DNA from: DATGFB01 sp032160545
Lineage (GTDB): Bacteria > Actinomycetota > Actinomycetes > Mycobacteriales > Jatrophihabitantaceae
Length of the DNA: 37,223 nucleotides
NCBI GenBank assembly: GCA_032160545.1
Contig: JAVHVN010000121.1
Coordinates: 1-37,223 of the forward strand
Reading direction: 5' to 3'
How positions within the stretch are numbered: position 1 is the stretch's first letter; every line of letters begins with the position of its first letter. The notes below the pieces were generated by a model. It saw only the letters and a program-made list of their open reading frames with translations, was not told the origin of the DNA and did no database searches. This document shows positions 1-7,839 of this stretch, piece after piece. The translations under genes were made by a program, and so were the position numbers.

Positions 1-677
1 TCGACCCGGTCGGGGGGCCGTCGCCCGCGCGCCTGCCGACCAGGCCCGGGCCGGTGCTCGAGGACGGCCACCTCGCCATGATCGCCGCGGATGACCTCGA
101 CACCCGTCACGGCCGGCCAGCGCCGCGCCAGCACCTCGGAGTCGCCGACTCCCGGCATCCCCAGCGGGCAGGCCTCGATCACCTCGATCTCGTCGGAGCG
201 GTGCCGATGCAGCCCGAGGCGCCCGCCCGGCCCCGCCGCGTAGGTGATCCGGGTCCGCCAGCCCAGCAGATCTCCGGGCAGCTCCTCGACACCCGTGAAA
301 GTGTCACCCAGTTCGAGGTGGGCGAGCCGCCGGAACTGGTCGCGAACGACGTCGGCCTTCAAGGCACGCTGCCGCTCCCCGGTCGCGTGCTGCCAGTCGC
401 AGCCCCCGCAGCGCCCCGGCCCTGCGTGGGGGCACGGTTGCGCCACGCGGTCCGGCGATGACTCGAGGATCTCGACGGCGTCCGCCCGCAGGAAGGACCC
501 GTCCTTGTCCTCGGTCACGCGCGCGCGGACTCGTTCGGCAGGCAACGTATGCCGTACGAAGACGATCCGGCCGTCGTACCGCGCCAGGCAGGCGCCTCCG
601 TGCACGGCTCCCCCGACGTCCAGGACGACCTCCGCTCCGACCAGCCGTCCGTCCCGCGTGGCCCGGCGCTCAGGCAC
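1..677 (-). CDS. TrmA/RlmD-type class I SAM-dependent RNA methyltransferase (N-terminal part, cut by window edge)
   Basis: About 225 residues are visible; the C-terminal SAM-binding half lies beyond base 1. The N-terminus has a TRAM-like RNA-binding segment (about residues 10-70, with GGAVHGGACLARYDGRIVFV). It is followed by the iron-sulphur cysteine set of this family, with C82, C90 and C93 in CPHAGPGRCGGCDWQH. Known members methylate uridine C5 in tRNA or 23S rRNA; which substrate is used here cannot be told. The GTG start at 677 overlaps the permease stop by 8 bases, so the two genes are translationally coupled. The same pair (Rv2689c-Rv2690c) is adjacent in M. tuberculosis as I recall it. 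The frame is open to the window edge with no stop. Confidence 0.85.
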   Translation of the reverse strand, partial: MPERRATRDGRLVGAEVVLDVGGAVHGGACLARYDGRIVFVRHTLPAERVRARVTEDKDGSFLRADAVEILESSPDRVAQPCPHAGPGRCGGCDWQHATGERQRALKADVVRDQFRRLAHLELGDTFTGVEELPGDLLGWRTRITYAAGPGGRLGLHRHRSDEIEVIEACPLGMPGVGDSEVLARRWPAVTGVEVIRGDHGEVAVLEHRPGPGRQARGRRPPDRV

Positions 678-2703
678 GGCGGGACGACGCAACCGCCTCG
701 GCGGCAGCCTCCTCGACCTCGCGTGCGACCACCCGGATCGGGCTCTCGCCCTCGGTGCGGCTCGCCGTCGAGTCGAGTTGCCAGGGCACGCTCGTCACCA
801 TCACGCCCTGCTGGAACAGCAGTCGCCCCTTGAGCCGCAGGGCCGACTGGTTGTGCAGCAGCTGCTCCCACCAGTGCCCGACGACGTACTCCGGGATGAA
901 GACGCTGACGACGTCGCGTGGACGGTCGGCTCGGACCTGCTTGATGTAGCCGATGATCGGCCGGGTCACCTCGCGGTACGGCGACTCCAGGACGGTGAGC
1001 GGCACCGGCAGGTCGTGCCGCTCCCATTCGGCGAGCAGGAAGCGGGTCGTCTCGTCGTCCACGTTGACCGTCAGCGCGGTCAGCGTGTCGGGACGGGTCG
1101 CCTTGGCGAAGGCCAGTGCTCGAAGCGTCGGCTTGTGCACCTTGGAAACCAGCACGACGACGTGATTGCGGGCCGGCAGTACCAGCCCGATCTCCTCGGT
1201 GGACAGCTCCTGCGCCACCCGGGTGTAGTGCTTGTTGATCCCACGCATGATCGCGTACAGGATCGGCATCGCGATGAGCACCAGGTACGCGCCCTTGGTG
1301 AACTTCGTGAGGATCACGATCACGAGCACGACCCCGGCGAAGCTCGCCCCGAACGCGTTGATCGCGCGCGAGCGGACGATCCGCCGGCGCTCGGCCGGCT
1401 CACGCTCGGTGCGAAGAGCCCGGTTCCAGTGCCGCACCATGCCGGACTGGCCGAGCGTGAACGAGGTGAAGACACCGATGATGTAGAGCTGAATCAGCCT
1501 GGTGACATCAGCCTTGTACACGAAGATCAGCAGCCCGGCGACGATCGCCAGCGCCATGATCCCGTTGCTGTAGGCGAGCCGGTCGCCACGCGTGTTCAGC
1601 TGCGTGGGGAGGTTCTTGTCGCGCGCGAGGATGGCCCCGAGCAGCGGGAACCCGTTGAACGCGGTATTCGCCGCCAGCACGAGGATGAGTGCGGTCGTCG
1701 CCTGCACGAAGAAGAACCCGATGGAATGAGGGCCGCCGAACACGGCGCTCGCGACCTGGGCGATCACCGTGCGCTGCGGCGTGTGAGCGCAGTCCGGCGC
1801 GCCGATGAGTTCGCAACTGCTGGTCGTCGGCTCGGTGATGTGCACCTTCGCGATCAATGCGAGTGCAGTGATCCCGACGAACATCGACACCGCGATCGCG
1901 CCCATGGCAACGAGCGTGATCTGCGCGTTCTTCGCCTTCGGGGGTTTGAAGGCAGGGACACCGTTGGCAATCGCCTCGACGCCGGTGAGCGCGGTGCAAC
2001 CGGACGAGAACGCCCGCAGGGTGAAGAACATGAGGGCCAGGAAGCTCAATGAGCCGTACCCCTGATGGACGGAGACGCCGTACTTGGCGCTCTCGGCGAC
2101 CGGCGCATCACCGGCGATCATGCGGAACAGCCCCGTCCCGATCATGATGAACACGCCGGTCGCGAAGAGGTATGTCGGTGCGGCGAATGCCGTGCCGGCC
2201 TCGCGGAGGCCACGCAGGTTGATTGCCGCGAGCACGGCGACGAACACCAGTGCCATCGTCACCCGTTGGTGATGCAGGGACGGCGCCGCGGAGATGATGT
2301 TGTCGACACCCGCTGAGACCGACACTGCGACGGTCATGACGTAGTCGACCAGCAGCGCGCTGGCGACGATCACACCAGCGGACTTGCCGATGTTCTTGCT
2401 GGCCACCTCGTAGTCGCCCCCACCTGTGGGGTACGCGCGGACGAGTTGCCGGTAGGACGCGACGACGGCTGCCATCAGAACGACGACGGCCGCGGCGACC
2501 CACGGCGCCAGGTAGAGGTAGGCGGTGCCCCCCAAGGTCAGGACGAGCAGAATCTCCTGCGTCGCGTACGCCACGCTCGACAGGGCGTCGCTGGCGAAGA
2601 TGGGCAGGGCCAGGCGCTTGGGCAGCGTGGAGTGCCCGACCTGCTCGGATCGGACCGGGCTGCCGATGATCAGCCGCTTGAGGATGCGGGGCAATACCGC
2701 CAC
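670..2703 (-). CDS. APC-superfamily permease, KimA-like potassium/cation importer
   Basis: The protein is a polytopic membrane protein of about 677 residues. The N-terminal motif LPKRLALPIFASDALSSVAY and the following TGGGDYEVASKNIG are typical of the KimA/YdaO branch of the APC superfamily. About twelve hydrophobic segments are followed by a cytosolic domain of roughly 190 residues starting near RVAQELSTEE. Bacillus KimA is a proton-coupled potassium importer controlled by c-di-AMP. The divergent neighbours are TrkA-type potassium regulators, which supports a potassium role, but amino acid transport cannot be excluded. I place the start at the GTG at 2703 because a TATTGT box (2717-2712) sits 8 nt upstream, the spacing of a leaderless transcript. 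The longest frame would begin at 2742. Downstream it overlaps the TrmA-like gene. Confidence 0.8.
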   Translation of the reverse strand: MAVLPRILKRLIIGSPVRSEQVGHSTLPKRLALPIFASDALSSVAYATQEILLVLTLGGTAYLYLAPWVAAAVVVLMAAVVASYRQLVRAYPTGGGDYEVASKNIGKSAGVIVASALLVDYVMTVAVSVSAGVDNIISAAPSLHHQRVTMALVFVAVLAAINLRGLREAGTAFAAPTYLFATGVFIMIGTGLFRMIAGDAPVAESAKYGVSVHQGYGSLSFLALMFFTLRAFSSGCTALTGVEAIANGVPAFKPPKAKNAQITLVAMGAIAVSMFVGITALALIAKVHITEPTTSSCELIGAPDCAHTPQRTVIAQVASAVFGGPHSIGFFFVQATTALILVLAANTAFNGFPLLGAILARDKNLPTQLNTRGDRLAYSNGIMALAIVAGLLIFVYKADVTRLIQLYIIGVFTSFTLGQSGMVRHWNRALRTEREPAERRRIVRSRAINAFGASFAGVVLVIVILTKFTKGAYLVLIAMPILYAIMRGINKHYTRVAQELSTEEIGLVLPARNHVVVLVSKVHKPTLRALAFAKATRPDTLTALTVNVDDETTRFLLAEWERHDLPVPLTVLESPYREVTRPIIGYIKQVRADRPRDVVSVFIPEYVVGHWWEQLLHNQSALRLKGRLLFQQGVMVTSVPWQLDSTASRTEGESPIRVVAREVEEAAAEAVASSRRA

Positions 2704-2782
2704 GACCACGCACAATACGGCGAGCAGGCACGCCCGGCGCACCGCCCCGCTGACGCCTACCGGCGCGTGCGGTGGGATTGTG

Positions 2783-2788
2783 TAGCGT
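2783..2788 (+). promoter_or_regulatory. Candidate -10 box for ceoB/ceoC
   Basis: TAGCGT is preceded by TGTG, an extended -10 style context, and lies about 57 bases before the GTG start of ceoB. No convincing -35 is visible. It lies in the short divergent region shared with the KimA-like permease, so one region drives both potassium transcription units. Confidence 0.45.
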
Positions 2789-2844
2789 CCCCGCCGGGAT
2801 CCTCGTCAGTGGACCCGAGCAGCTCGGAAGGAGATGTGCGCGCG

Positions 2845-3513
2845 GTGCACGTCGTGATCATGGGGTGTGGGCGCGTCGGCGCCGCCCTTGCGCACAGCCT
2901 GGTCCGGCTGGAGCACAGCGTGGCCATCATCGACCAGGACCGTCTCGCGTTCCGCCGCCTCGGCGAGAACTTCGGAGCGAAGCAGATCACCGGCATGGGC
3001 TTCGACCGCGAGACGCTCATCAGCGCCGACATCGAGCAGGCCGATGCCTTTGCGGCGGTCAGCAGCGGCGACAACTCCAACATCATCGCGGCACGCGTCG
3101 CCCGCGAGACCTTCGGTGTGCACCGTGTCGTCGCCCGGATCTACGACGCCAAGCGCGCCGAGGTGTACGAGCGCCTGGGGATCCCGACGGTGGCGACCGT
3201 TCCCTGGACCGCGAGCCGGCTGCTCAAGTCCGTGCTCGGCGAGGCCAGCGCCGAGGCCTGGCGCGACCCGTCCGGGAAGGTCAGCCTGTTGAGCGTCGTG
3301 CCGCACGAGGGCTGGATCGGGCACTCGCTCGCCGAGTTCGAGGCCAAGACCGGCACCCGGGTCGGCATGATCACCCGATTCGGTCTCGGTGAACTGCCGG
3401 TGGCCTCGACGCTCATCCAGTCCGGGGACTCCCTCCACGTATTCGTCTCGAATACGCTGGCCGAGACCGTCCGGGCGCTCGTCGCCGCACCGCCCGAGGG
3501 GGCCGCCCGATGA
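2845..3513 (+). CDS. ceoB: TrkA-N/TrkA-C potassium uptake regulatory protein (first of a pair)
   Basis: This is a cytosolic NAD(H)-binding RCK subunit that gates a Trk-type potassium channel. The Rossmann motif MGCGRVGAALAHSL is at the N-terminus, followed by the family signature SSGDNSNIIAARVARETFG and RIYDAKRAEVYERLGIPT. The C-terminal RCK_C domain includes GEIPVAS-like LGELPVASTLIQSGDSLHVF. The start is GTG 2845, giving MHVVIMGCGRVG as in relatives, with AAGGAG at 2828-2833. An upstream GTG at 2836 is too close to that site. It is about 222 residues. It overlaps the next gene by 4 bases (ATGA). No trkH/trkG membrane subunit is in the window, so the KimA-like permease or a distant channel is the probable partner. 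Confidence 0.9.
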   Translation: MHVVIMGCGRVGAALAHSLVRLEHSVAIIDQDRLAFRRLGENFGAKQITGMGFDRETLISADIEQADAFAAVSSGDNSNIIAARVARETFGVHRVVARIYDAKRAEVYERLGIPTVATVPWTASRLLKSVLGEASAEAWRDPSGKVSLLSVVPHEGWIGHSLAEFEAKTGTRVGMITRFGLGELPVASTLIQSGDSLHVFVSNTLAETVRALVAAPPEGAAR

Positions 3514-4169
3514 AGGTAGCCATCGCCGGGGCGGGCGCCGTAGGCCGTTCGATCGCCCGCGAGCTGGTCGCGAACGACCACGACGTGCTGCTCATCGACA
3601 AGGACCCGGGCAAGGTCGAACCGGATCGCATCCGCGGCGCGGAGTGGCTGCTCGGAGACGCGTGCGAGGTGGCGAATCTCGAGAACGCGCACCTCGAGGA
3701 TTACGAGGTCGTGATCGGGGCCACCGGCGACGACAAGGTGAACCTCGTGGTCGCACTGCTCGCCAAGACGGAGTTCTCGGTGCGCCGGGTCGTCGCCCGG
3801 ATCAACCACCCCGCCAACGAGTGGCTGTTCACCGAGGCCTGGGGCGTGGACGTTGCCGTGTCGACGCCGCGGGTGCTCGCGGCGCTGGTCGAAGAGGCGG
3901 TCGAGGTCGGCGACATCGTGCGGCTGTTCGGCTTACGTGAGGGCCAGGCAAATCTTGTCGAGGTGACGTTGCCCGAGCGGGCGCCGTGCGCCGGCTGTGC
4001 GGTCCGCGAGCTGCGACTGCCGAAGGACGCCGCGCTCGTCGCGATCATCCGCGGCAGCCGGGTCATCACGCCCAGCCCGGAGGAGCCGCTCGAGGCCGGC
4101 GACGAGCTGCTGTTCGTCGCGCTCCCCGAGGCCGAGGACGCCCTGCGCGCGAGCGTGCTCGGTCCCTGA
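3510..4169 (+). CDS. ceoC: TrkA-N/TrkA-C potassium uptake regulatory protein (second of a pair)
   Basis: This second RCK protein has 219 residues and starts MKVAIAGAGAVGRSIARELV, a clean GxGxxG nucleotide-binding motif. The middle contains VIGATGDDKVNLVVALLAKTEF and RINHPANEWLF, typical of the family. The last 80 residues form an RCK_C domain (LRLPKDAALVAIIRGSRVI and EAGDELLFVALPEAE). It is co-translated with ceoB through the ATGA overlap. The two probably form a hetero-oligomeric gating ring as in mycobacteria; this is inference from order and length. It is convergent with the DUF3159 gene, whose stop lies 2 bases away, so there is no room for a dedicated terminator. Confidence 0.9.
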   Translation: MKVAIAGAGAVGRSIARELVANDHDVLLIDKDPGKVEPDRIRGAEWLLGDACEVANLENAHLEDYEVVIGATGDDKVNLVVALLAKTEFSVRRVVARINHPANEWLFTEAWGVDVAVSTPRVLAALVEEAVEVGDIVRLFGLREGQANLVEVTLPERAPCAGCAVRELRLPKDAALVAIIRGSRVITPSPEEPLEAGDELLFVALPEAEDALRASVLGP

Positions 4170-4171
4170 GT

Positions 4172-4870
4172 TCAGCGCTGCGCCAGCGGGGCGCGGGCGC
4201 GCCGCACCACCCAATACCCGAACCCGACGGCGAGGATCCACAGCGGGTAGCCCATCGCAACCCGGGCGAACGCCAGCCAGCCGGTCGCGTTGTGCCGGTA
4301 CAGCGTCAGCTGCACGATCCCACGCATCAGGAAGACTGCAGTGGCGACGGCGGTCGCCCAGATGTAGGCCCGCAGCAGCGGCGCTCGCCGGTACCAGGGC
4401 AGCTCGTCGGAGCCCGGTGACGGTTCGAGGAACTCCCAGAGCGCGCCGACGAGTGGCCGCCGGACGAGCATCGAGCCGGCGAACACCGCCCCGTACACGA
4501 AGCTGCTCCAGATCCCGAGTAGGAAATACCCGCGGGCCTGACCCGTGCGAGCGGCGATGAGGGCGGCGACGACGACACCGACCAGGCCGGTGACCGCCTG
4601 CTGCACCGACTGCCGCCGCGTCATCCGGTAGACAGCCAGGACGACGCCGGCGCCCACGGCGGAGTAGATGGCCGCGCGGAGGCCGGCAGTCGCATTCACC
4701 ACCACGAAGACGATCGGCGGGATCGCGGTGATGACCGTGCCCGTCCATCCGCCGATGCTGTCGAGCAGCTGCCTGCGGTAGGTCTCGCGCAGGTCGTGCT
4801 GCGCATCGGCCGGACGCTCCGCGACCGGCTCAGCGTTCGGGGCCACGACCTCGTGGGCCTCGTCGGTCAC
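4172..4870 (-). CDS. DUF3159 family membrane protein
   Basis: The protein has 232 residues and matches the DUF3159 layout: a soluble N-terminus of about 35 residues, then the signature LLDSIGGWTGTVITAIPPIVFVVVN, then about five further hydrophobic segments. The motifs ALIAARTGQARGYFLLGIWSS and FLEPSPGSDELPWYRR are those I associate with this actinobacterial family (Rv2693c). Function is unknown; it may be a small transporter or channel. The GTG start at 4870 overlaps the stop of the OB-fold gene by 4 bases (GTGA), so it is the last gene of the dut-DUF3710-OB-DUF3159 run. Confidence 0.85.
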   Translation of the reverse strand: MTDEAHEVVAPNAEPVAERPADAQHDLRETYRRQLLDSIGGWTGTVITAIPPIVFVVVNATAGLRAAIYSAVGAGVVLAVYRMTRRQSVQQAVTGLVGVVVAALIAARTGQARGYFLLGIWSSFVYGAVFAGSMLVRRPLVGALWEFLEPSPGSDELPWYRRAPLLRAYIWATAVATAVFLMRGIVQLTLYRHNATGWLAFARVAMGYPLWILAVGFGYWVVRRARAPLAQR

Positions 4871-5241
4871 GCGGCCTCACCCGGCGCGGGCAGCAACTGG
4901 TACCACGGGTTGTAGATCGCCAGCCGTCCGTCGTGCACGCCGACCCGACCGGTTGCCTTGATCCGGCGGCCGGGCTCGATCCCCGCGATGCGCCGGCGAC
5001 CGAGCCAGACCAGCTCGATGGCGGCGGTGCCGTCGAACAGCTCGGCCTCGAGCGTCGGGACGGTCTCAGCGGGTGTGTAGACGACCGCGCGCAGGCGGCC
5101 GGTGACCGTCACCATCGAGCCGCGGCCCACAACGCCCAACGGGGTGCAGGACTGCCGCTCGACCTCGTCACGCAGTTCGGCGGCATCGAGATGCTGCGCG
5201 CTCGCGGTGAGGCGGCGCAGCAGCGACGGTCGGCTTCCCAC
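4867..5241 (-). CDS. OB-fold nucleic-acid-binding domain protein
   Basis: The protein has 124 residues. The central part (GSMVTVTGRLRAVVYTP to GRRIKATGRVG) is a small beta-barrel OB-fold of the RecG/tRNA anti-codon type. The opening SLLRRLTASAQHLDAAELRDEV is a helical lead common to these actinobacterial proteins (Rv2694c). Its ligand is not known; single-stranded nucleic acid is the usual one for the fold. The start is GTG 5241. A TACCCT box at 5254-5249 lies exactly 7 bases before it, so a leaderless mRNA can begin here in addition to readthrough from DUF3710. Confidence 0.8.
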   Translation of the reverse strand: MGSRPSLLRRLTASAQHLDAAELRDEVERQSCTPLGVVGRGSMVTVTGRLRAVVYTPAETVPTLEAELFDGTAAIELVWLGRRRIAGIEPGRRIKATGRVGVHDGRLAIYNPWYQLLPAPGEAA

Positions 5242-5248
5242 GCTGACT

Positions 5249-5254
5249 AGGGTA
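5249..5254 (-). promoter_or_regulatory. Leaderless -10 box for OB-fold/DUF3159 transcript
   Basis: TACCCT on the minus strand is followed by 7 bases and the GTG start at 5241. It fits TANNNT, and transcription would start at or next to the start codon. No Shine-Dalgarno sequence precedes the GTG. Confidence 0.45.
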
Positions 5255-5276
5255 GTCGCGCCGCGCCTCCGGGCGG

Positions 5277-5957
5277 CTACTCCGCCGCGTTGTCTTCGTC
5301 GCCGTCGGGGTCCTCGGCATCAGGGGCGCCACCCTCGGCGGCCACGATCTCCTTGGGCAGCTGCAACGGCACGGGGTCGCGCACCGGAAGCGGGTCGTTG
5401 CCGCGGACGACCACGACGTTGCGCAGCGCCTCCTCGAACCGAGCGGCCTTGGACCGGTCCTGAGCGATAGCGCCGACCATCATCGCCCGAAGGAACCACC
5501 GCGGCCCGTCCACGCCGACGAAGCGCACTGGTACCCGGGCCTTGTTATCACCGGGAAGCGTGCCGTGGACCTCGGTGCCGAACGGACCGTCGGGCCGCTC
5601 CTTCGGCGTGCCCTTCTGGCCGTCGATGGATGCGGCTATCTCGCCCCGCACCTCGTCCCAGATGCCCTCGTTACGTGGCGCCGCGAACACCCCGAGCTGC
5701 ATATGACCGTCGGAGCCGGCGAGCGTCACGCCGATGACCTGCTGCACATCGTTCACGTCCAGCCGGACGTCCATGCCCGGGCCGACCGGGACCCGGAGCG
5801 CGCCGAGGTCCACCCGGGCCAGCTCGTCGTCGGGAGCGTCCCGCTCGTCGTACGGTCCGGTCGTCGGCGCATGTTCCGTCCGCACCCGGGTCTCCCACGG
5901 GGGAGTCGCATCCAGTTTCGACCGCTCGGTCCGCTTCTCCTTGCGTCGCGACGCCAC
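5277..5957 (-). CDS. DUF3710 family protein
   Basis: This 226-residue soluble protein has a charged N-terminus (MASRRKEKRTERSKLDAT) and an acidic tail ending in DGDEDNAAE. The core GPYDERDAPDDELARVDLGA, then LAGSDGHMQLGVFAAPRNEGIWDEVR and GVDGPRWFLRAMMVGA are the DUF3710 signatures. I know no experimentally set function; it is conserved next to dut in Actinobacteria (Rv2696c). The GTG start at 5957 overlaps the dut stop by one base (TAGTG), so translation is coupled to dut. Confidence 0.88.
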   Translation of the reverse strand: MASRRKEKRTERSKLDATPPWETRVRTEHAPTTGPYDERDAPDDELARVDLGALRVPVGPGMDVRLDVNDVQQVIGVTLAGSDGHMQLGVFAAPRNEGIWDEVRGEIAASIDGQKGTPKERPDGPFGTEVHGTLPGDNKARVPVRFVGVDGPRWFLRAMMVGAIAQDRSKAARFEEALRNVVVVRGNDPLPVRDPVPLQLPKEIVAAEGGAPDAEDPDGDEDNAAE

Positions 5958-6463
5958 TACTGCTCTTCTCCTCGTCCGCTGGTGGACAGCAGGGCGGCCG
6001 CGCCGCCCGTCGAGCCGTGCCCGCCGCCCGCACGCACGGACGCCGGAAGCTCGGTTACCTCGATGAACTGTGCTCGCTCGACCCGCTGGAACACCAACTG
6101 GGCGATCCGTTCCCCGCGGCGCAGCTCGAGACGTTCTCGCGGGTCGTGATTGATCACGATCACCTTCAGCTCACCGCGGTACCCGGAGTCGATCGTTCCG
6201 GGGGCGTTCACCAGGCCGAGCCCGGCGCGAGCGGCCAGCCCGGACCGCGGGTGGACGAACGCGGCGAACCCGTCGGGCACGGCGAGCGCGATGCCGGTCG
6301 GCAGCACGGCCCGCTCGCCCGGCTCCACGATGACGTCCTGAGCGGCGACGATGTCGGCACCGGCGTCGCCGGGCAGGGCGTAAGCGGGTAGCGCGACCCC
6401 GCCGTCGAGGCGCTGTACCAGCACGCGCAGGGGTTGCGAGCCGTTCGGCTCGGGTGTCGTCAC
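5957..6463 (-). CDS. dut: dUTP diphosphatase (trimeric dUTPase)
   Basis: The enzyme hydrolyses dUTP to dUMP and pyrophosphate, keeping uracil out of DNA and feeding thymidylate synthesis. All five dUTPase motifs are present: DAGADI (I), PRSGLAARAGLGLVNAP (II), GTIDSGYRGELKVIVIN with the catalytic Asp and substrate-base Tyr (III), RGERIAQLVFQ (IV) and GGHGSTG (V). In motif V the usual stacking Phe is His, as in the mycobacterial enzymes. The product has 168 residues from the GTG at 6463. A TAGCGT box 8 bases upstream supports this start over the longer frame from 6538, which would run into the divergent gene. It heads the operon with DUF3710, OB-fold and DUF3159. Confidence 0.95.
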   Translation of the reverse strand: MTTPEPNGSQPLRVLVQRLDGGVALPAYALPGDAGADIVAAQDVIVEPGERAVLPTGIALAVPDGFAAFVHPRSGLAARAGLGLVNAPGTIDSGYRGELKVIVINHDPRERLELRRGERIAQLVFQRVERAQFIEVTELPASVRAGGGHGSTGGAAALLSTSGRGEEQ

Positions 6464-6471
6464 AGCGCCGA

Positions 6472-6481
6472 ACGCTACCCT
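6472..6481. promoter_or_regulatory. Overlapping divergent -10 boxes for dut and DUF3093
   Basis: On the minus strand TAGCGT (6477-6472) lies 8 bases before the dut GTG. On the plus strand TACCCT (6476-6481) lies 7 bases before the DUF3093 GTG at 6489. The boxes share two base pairs. Only 25 bases separate the two start codons, so both mRNAs must be leaderless or nearly so. Confidence 0.55.
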
Positions 6482-6488
6482 CGGCACT

Positions 6489-6986
6489 GTGAGCCGCCGC
6501 AGTGAGAGTGCAGAGCGGCAGGGTGCCGGCTCGGCCACTCATCCGCGTGTCTATCGCGAGGTCCTCAGGACGCCCTGGTGGTGGTACATCGTCGGCCTGG
6601 TCGTCGCATCGCTGCTTGCCGGTGAGTTCCACGTCGCCGGGTTCCACCTGACCGACTGGATCCCGTTCGGCACGCTGCTGCCGCTCTCGGTCGTCATCGT
6701 CTGGTGGCTGGGCCGCAGCCGGCTCGAGATCAGCGGCGGAGAGGTGCGGGTCCGTGGAGCGCACCTGCCCGTCGAGTACGTGAGCGGCTCGGTGTCGCTC
6801 GACACCCGCACGCTGCGCCGGGTGGTTGGGCGCGAGGGTGATCCGGCCGCGTTCGTGTCGATTCGGCCGTGGATCGGTCCGGGAGTTCAGCTCTGGCTCG
6901 ACGACCCCGAGGACCCGACTCCGTACTGGGTGGTGAGCAGCCGGCACCCGGAGCGGGTGATCACGGCGCTGCGCGCGGCCGGATAG
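6489..6986 (+). CDS. DUF3093 family membrane protein
   Basis: The protein has 165 residues. Two hydrophobic segments (WWWYIVGLVVASLLAGEFHV and IPFGTLLPLSVVIVWWLG) are followed by a beta-rich soluble domain, RSRLEISGGEVRVRGAHLPV, ending in PYWVVSSRHPERVITALRAA, the DUF3093 signature. It resembles a small PH-like membrane-anchored module; function is unknown. It lies divergent from dut, as in Rv2697c-Rv2698. The GTG start at 6489 follows a TACCCT box by 7 bases, with no ribosome-binding site. Confidence 0.88.
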   Translation: MSRRSESAERQGAGSATHPRVYREVLRTPWWWYIVGLVVASLLAGEFHVAGFHLTDWIPFGTLLPLSVVIVWWLGRSRLEISGGEVRVRGAHLPVEYVSGSVSLDTRTLRRVVGREGDPAAFVSIRPWIGPGVQLWLDDPEDPTPYWVVSSRHPERVITALRAAG

Positions 6987-6989
6987 GGT
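6984..6989 (+). promoter_or_regulatory. Leaderless -10 box for the SDR gene
   Basis: TAGGGT ends 7 bases before the ATG at 6997, inside the stop region of the DUF3093 gene. No Shine-Dalgarno sequence is present, so a leaderless transcript is likely. Confidence 0.45.
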
Positions 6990-6996
6990 CCGGCGC

Positions 6997-7770
6997 ATGA
7001 CGTCTCCGGATCTCGGACACCGCTTCACCGGTCGGGTCGCTGTGGTCACGGGCGCGAGCCGCGGCATCGGCCTGGCGGTCGCCGAGCGGCTGGTCGCAGA
7101 GGGCGCCCGGGTGTGCATCACCGCACGCAAGCCGGGCCCGCTCTCGGACGCCGTCGACCGACTCGGTGGCCCCGACCTCGCGGTCGCCGTAGCGGGCGCC
7201 GCGGACGACCCTGAGCACCGTGCCGAGGCGATTGCGACCGCCGTGGACCGCTTCGGCAGGCTCGACGTCCTCGTGAACAACACCGGCATCAATCCCGTCT
7301 ACGGCCGGCTGACCGACATCGACGAATCGGTCGCCCGCAAGATCATGGACGTCAACGTGCTCGCCGCGTTGAGTTGGACGCGCACGGCGTTGGGGGCCGG
7401 ACTTGGCTCGGACAGCGCCGGCGCGGTGGTCAACGTCGCCTCGATCGCGGGTCTTTCGCCGGCGCCGGGTATCGCCTGGTACGGGGCGAGCAAATCGGCA
7501 GTAATCGGGCTCACCGTTCAACTCGCAGCGGAACTCGCGCCGGCGGTGCGGGTGAACGCGGTCGCGCCGGCAGTGGTGAAGACCAGGTTCGCCGCAGCCC
7601 TTTACGAAGGCCGTGAGGCGGAGGCTACGGCCAACTATCCGCTCGGCCGGCTCGGTGTGCCCGAGGACGTCAGCGCGGCGGTGGCCTTCCTGGCTTCGAG
7701 CGACGCCTCCTGGATCACGGGCCAGACGCTGGTGCTGGACGGTGGGGTGCTGCTGCGACCGGGCCTCTAG
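6997..7770 (+). CDS. SDR family oxidoreductase (FabG-like)
   Basis: This classical short-chain dehydrogenase/reductase has 257 residues. The NAD(P) motif TGASRGIGLAVAERL is near residues 18-32, NNTGIN is in the usual NNAG place, and the catalytic Ser-Tyr-Lys is seen in VVNVASIAGLS and WYGASKSAV. The end is the standard PEDVSAAVAFLASSDASWITGQTLVLDGG. NADPH is probable from the Arg in TARKPG. The substrate cannot be deduced; 3-oxoacyl-ACP or a secondary alcohol are the common cases. The gene is not part of the mycobacterial order as I recall it, so it may be a lineage-specific insertion between DUF3093 and DUF4193. Confidence 0.88.
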   Translation: MTSPDLGHRFTGRVAVVTGASRGIGLAVAERLVAEGARVCITARKPGPLSDAVDRLGGPDLAVAVAGAADDPEHRAEAIATAVDRFGRLDVLVNNTGINPVYGRLTDIDESVARKIMDVNVLAALSWTRTALGAGLGSDSAGAVVNVASIAGLSPAPGIAWYGASKSAVIGLTVQLAAELAPAVRVNAVAPAVVKTRFAAALYEGREAEATANYPLGRLGVPEDVSAAVAFLASSDASWITGQTLVLDGGVLLRPGL

Positions 7771-7784
7771 GGCCCAAGACGATG

Positions 7785-7817
7785 AAACGCCTTCGGAGCA
7801 GAACTCCGAAGGCGTTT
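7785..7817. terminator. Bidirectional intrinsic terminator between SDR and DUF4193
   Basis: This is a perfect 14-bp inverted repeat (AAACGCCTTCGGAG / CTCCGAAGGCGTTT) with a 5-base loop CAGAA. The A and T ends supply a U-tract in either direction. It sits between convergent genes, 14 bases after the SDR stop and 22 before the DUF4193 stop. Confidence 0.85.
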
Positions 7818-7839
7818 CTGACGGTGCTGGTCGTCGAGC

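Noticed and set aside
244..2052. 602-codon plus-strand ORF opposite the KimA-like permease
   Set aside because: It is a GC-rich shadow frame. The opposite strand encodes a clear membrane transporter, and the ORF has no recognisable motif and Arg/Gln/His-rich composition typical of antisense frames.
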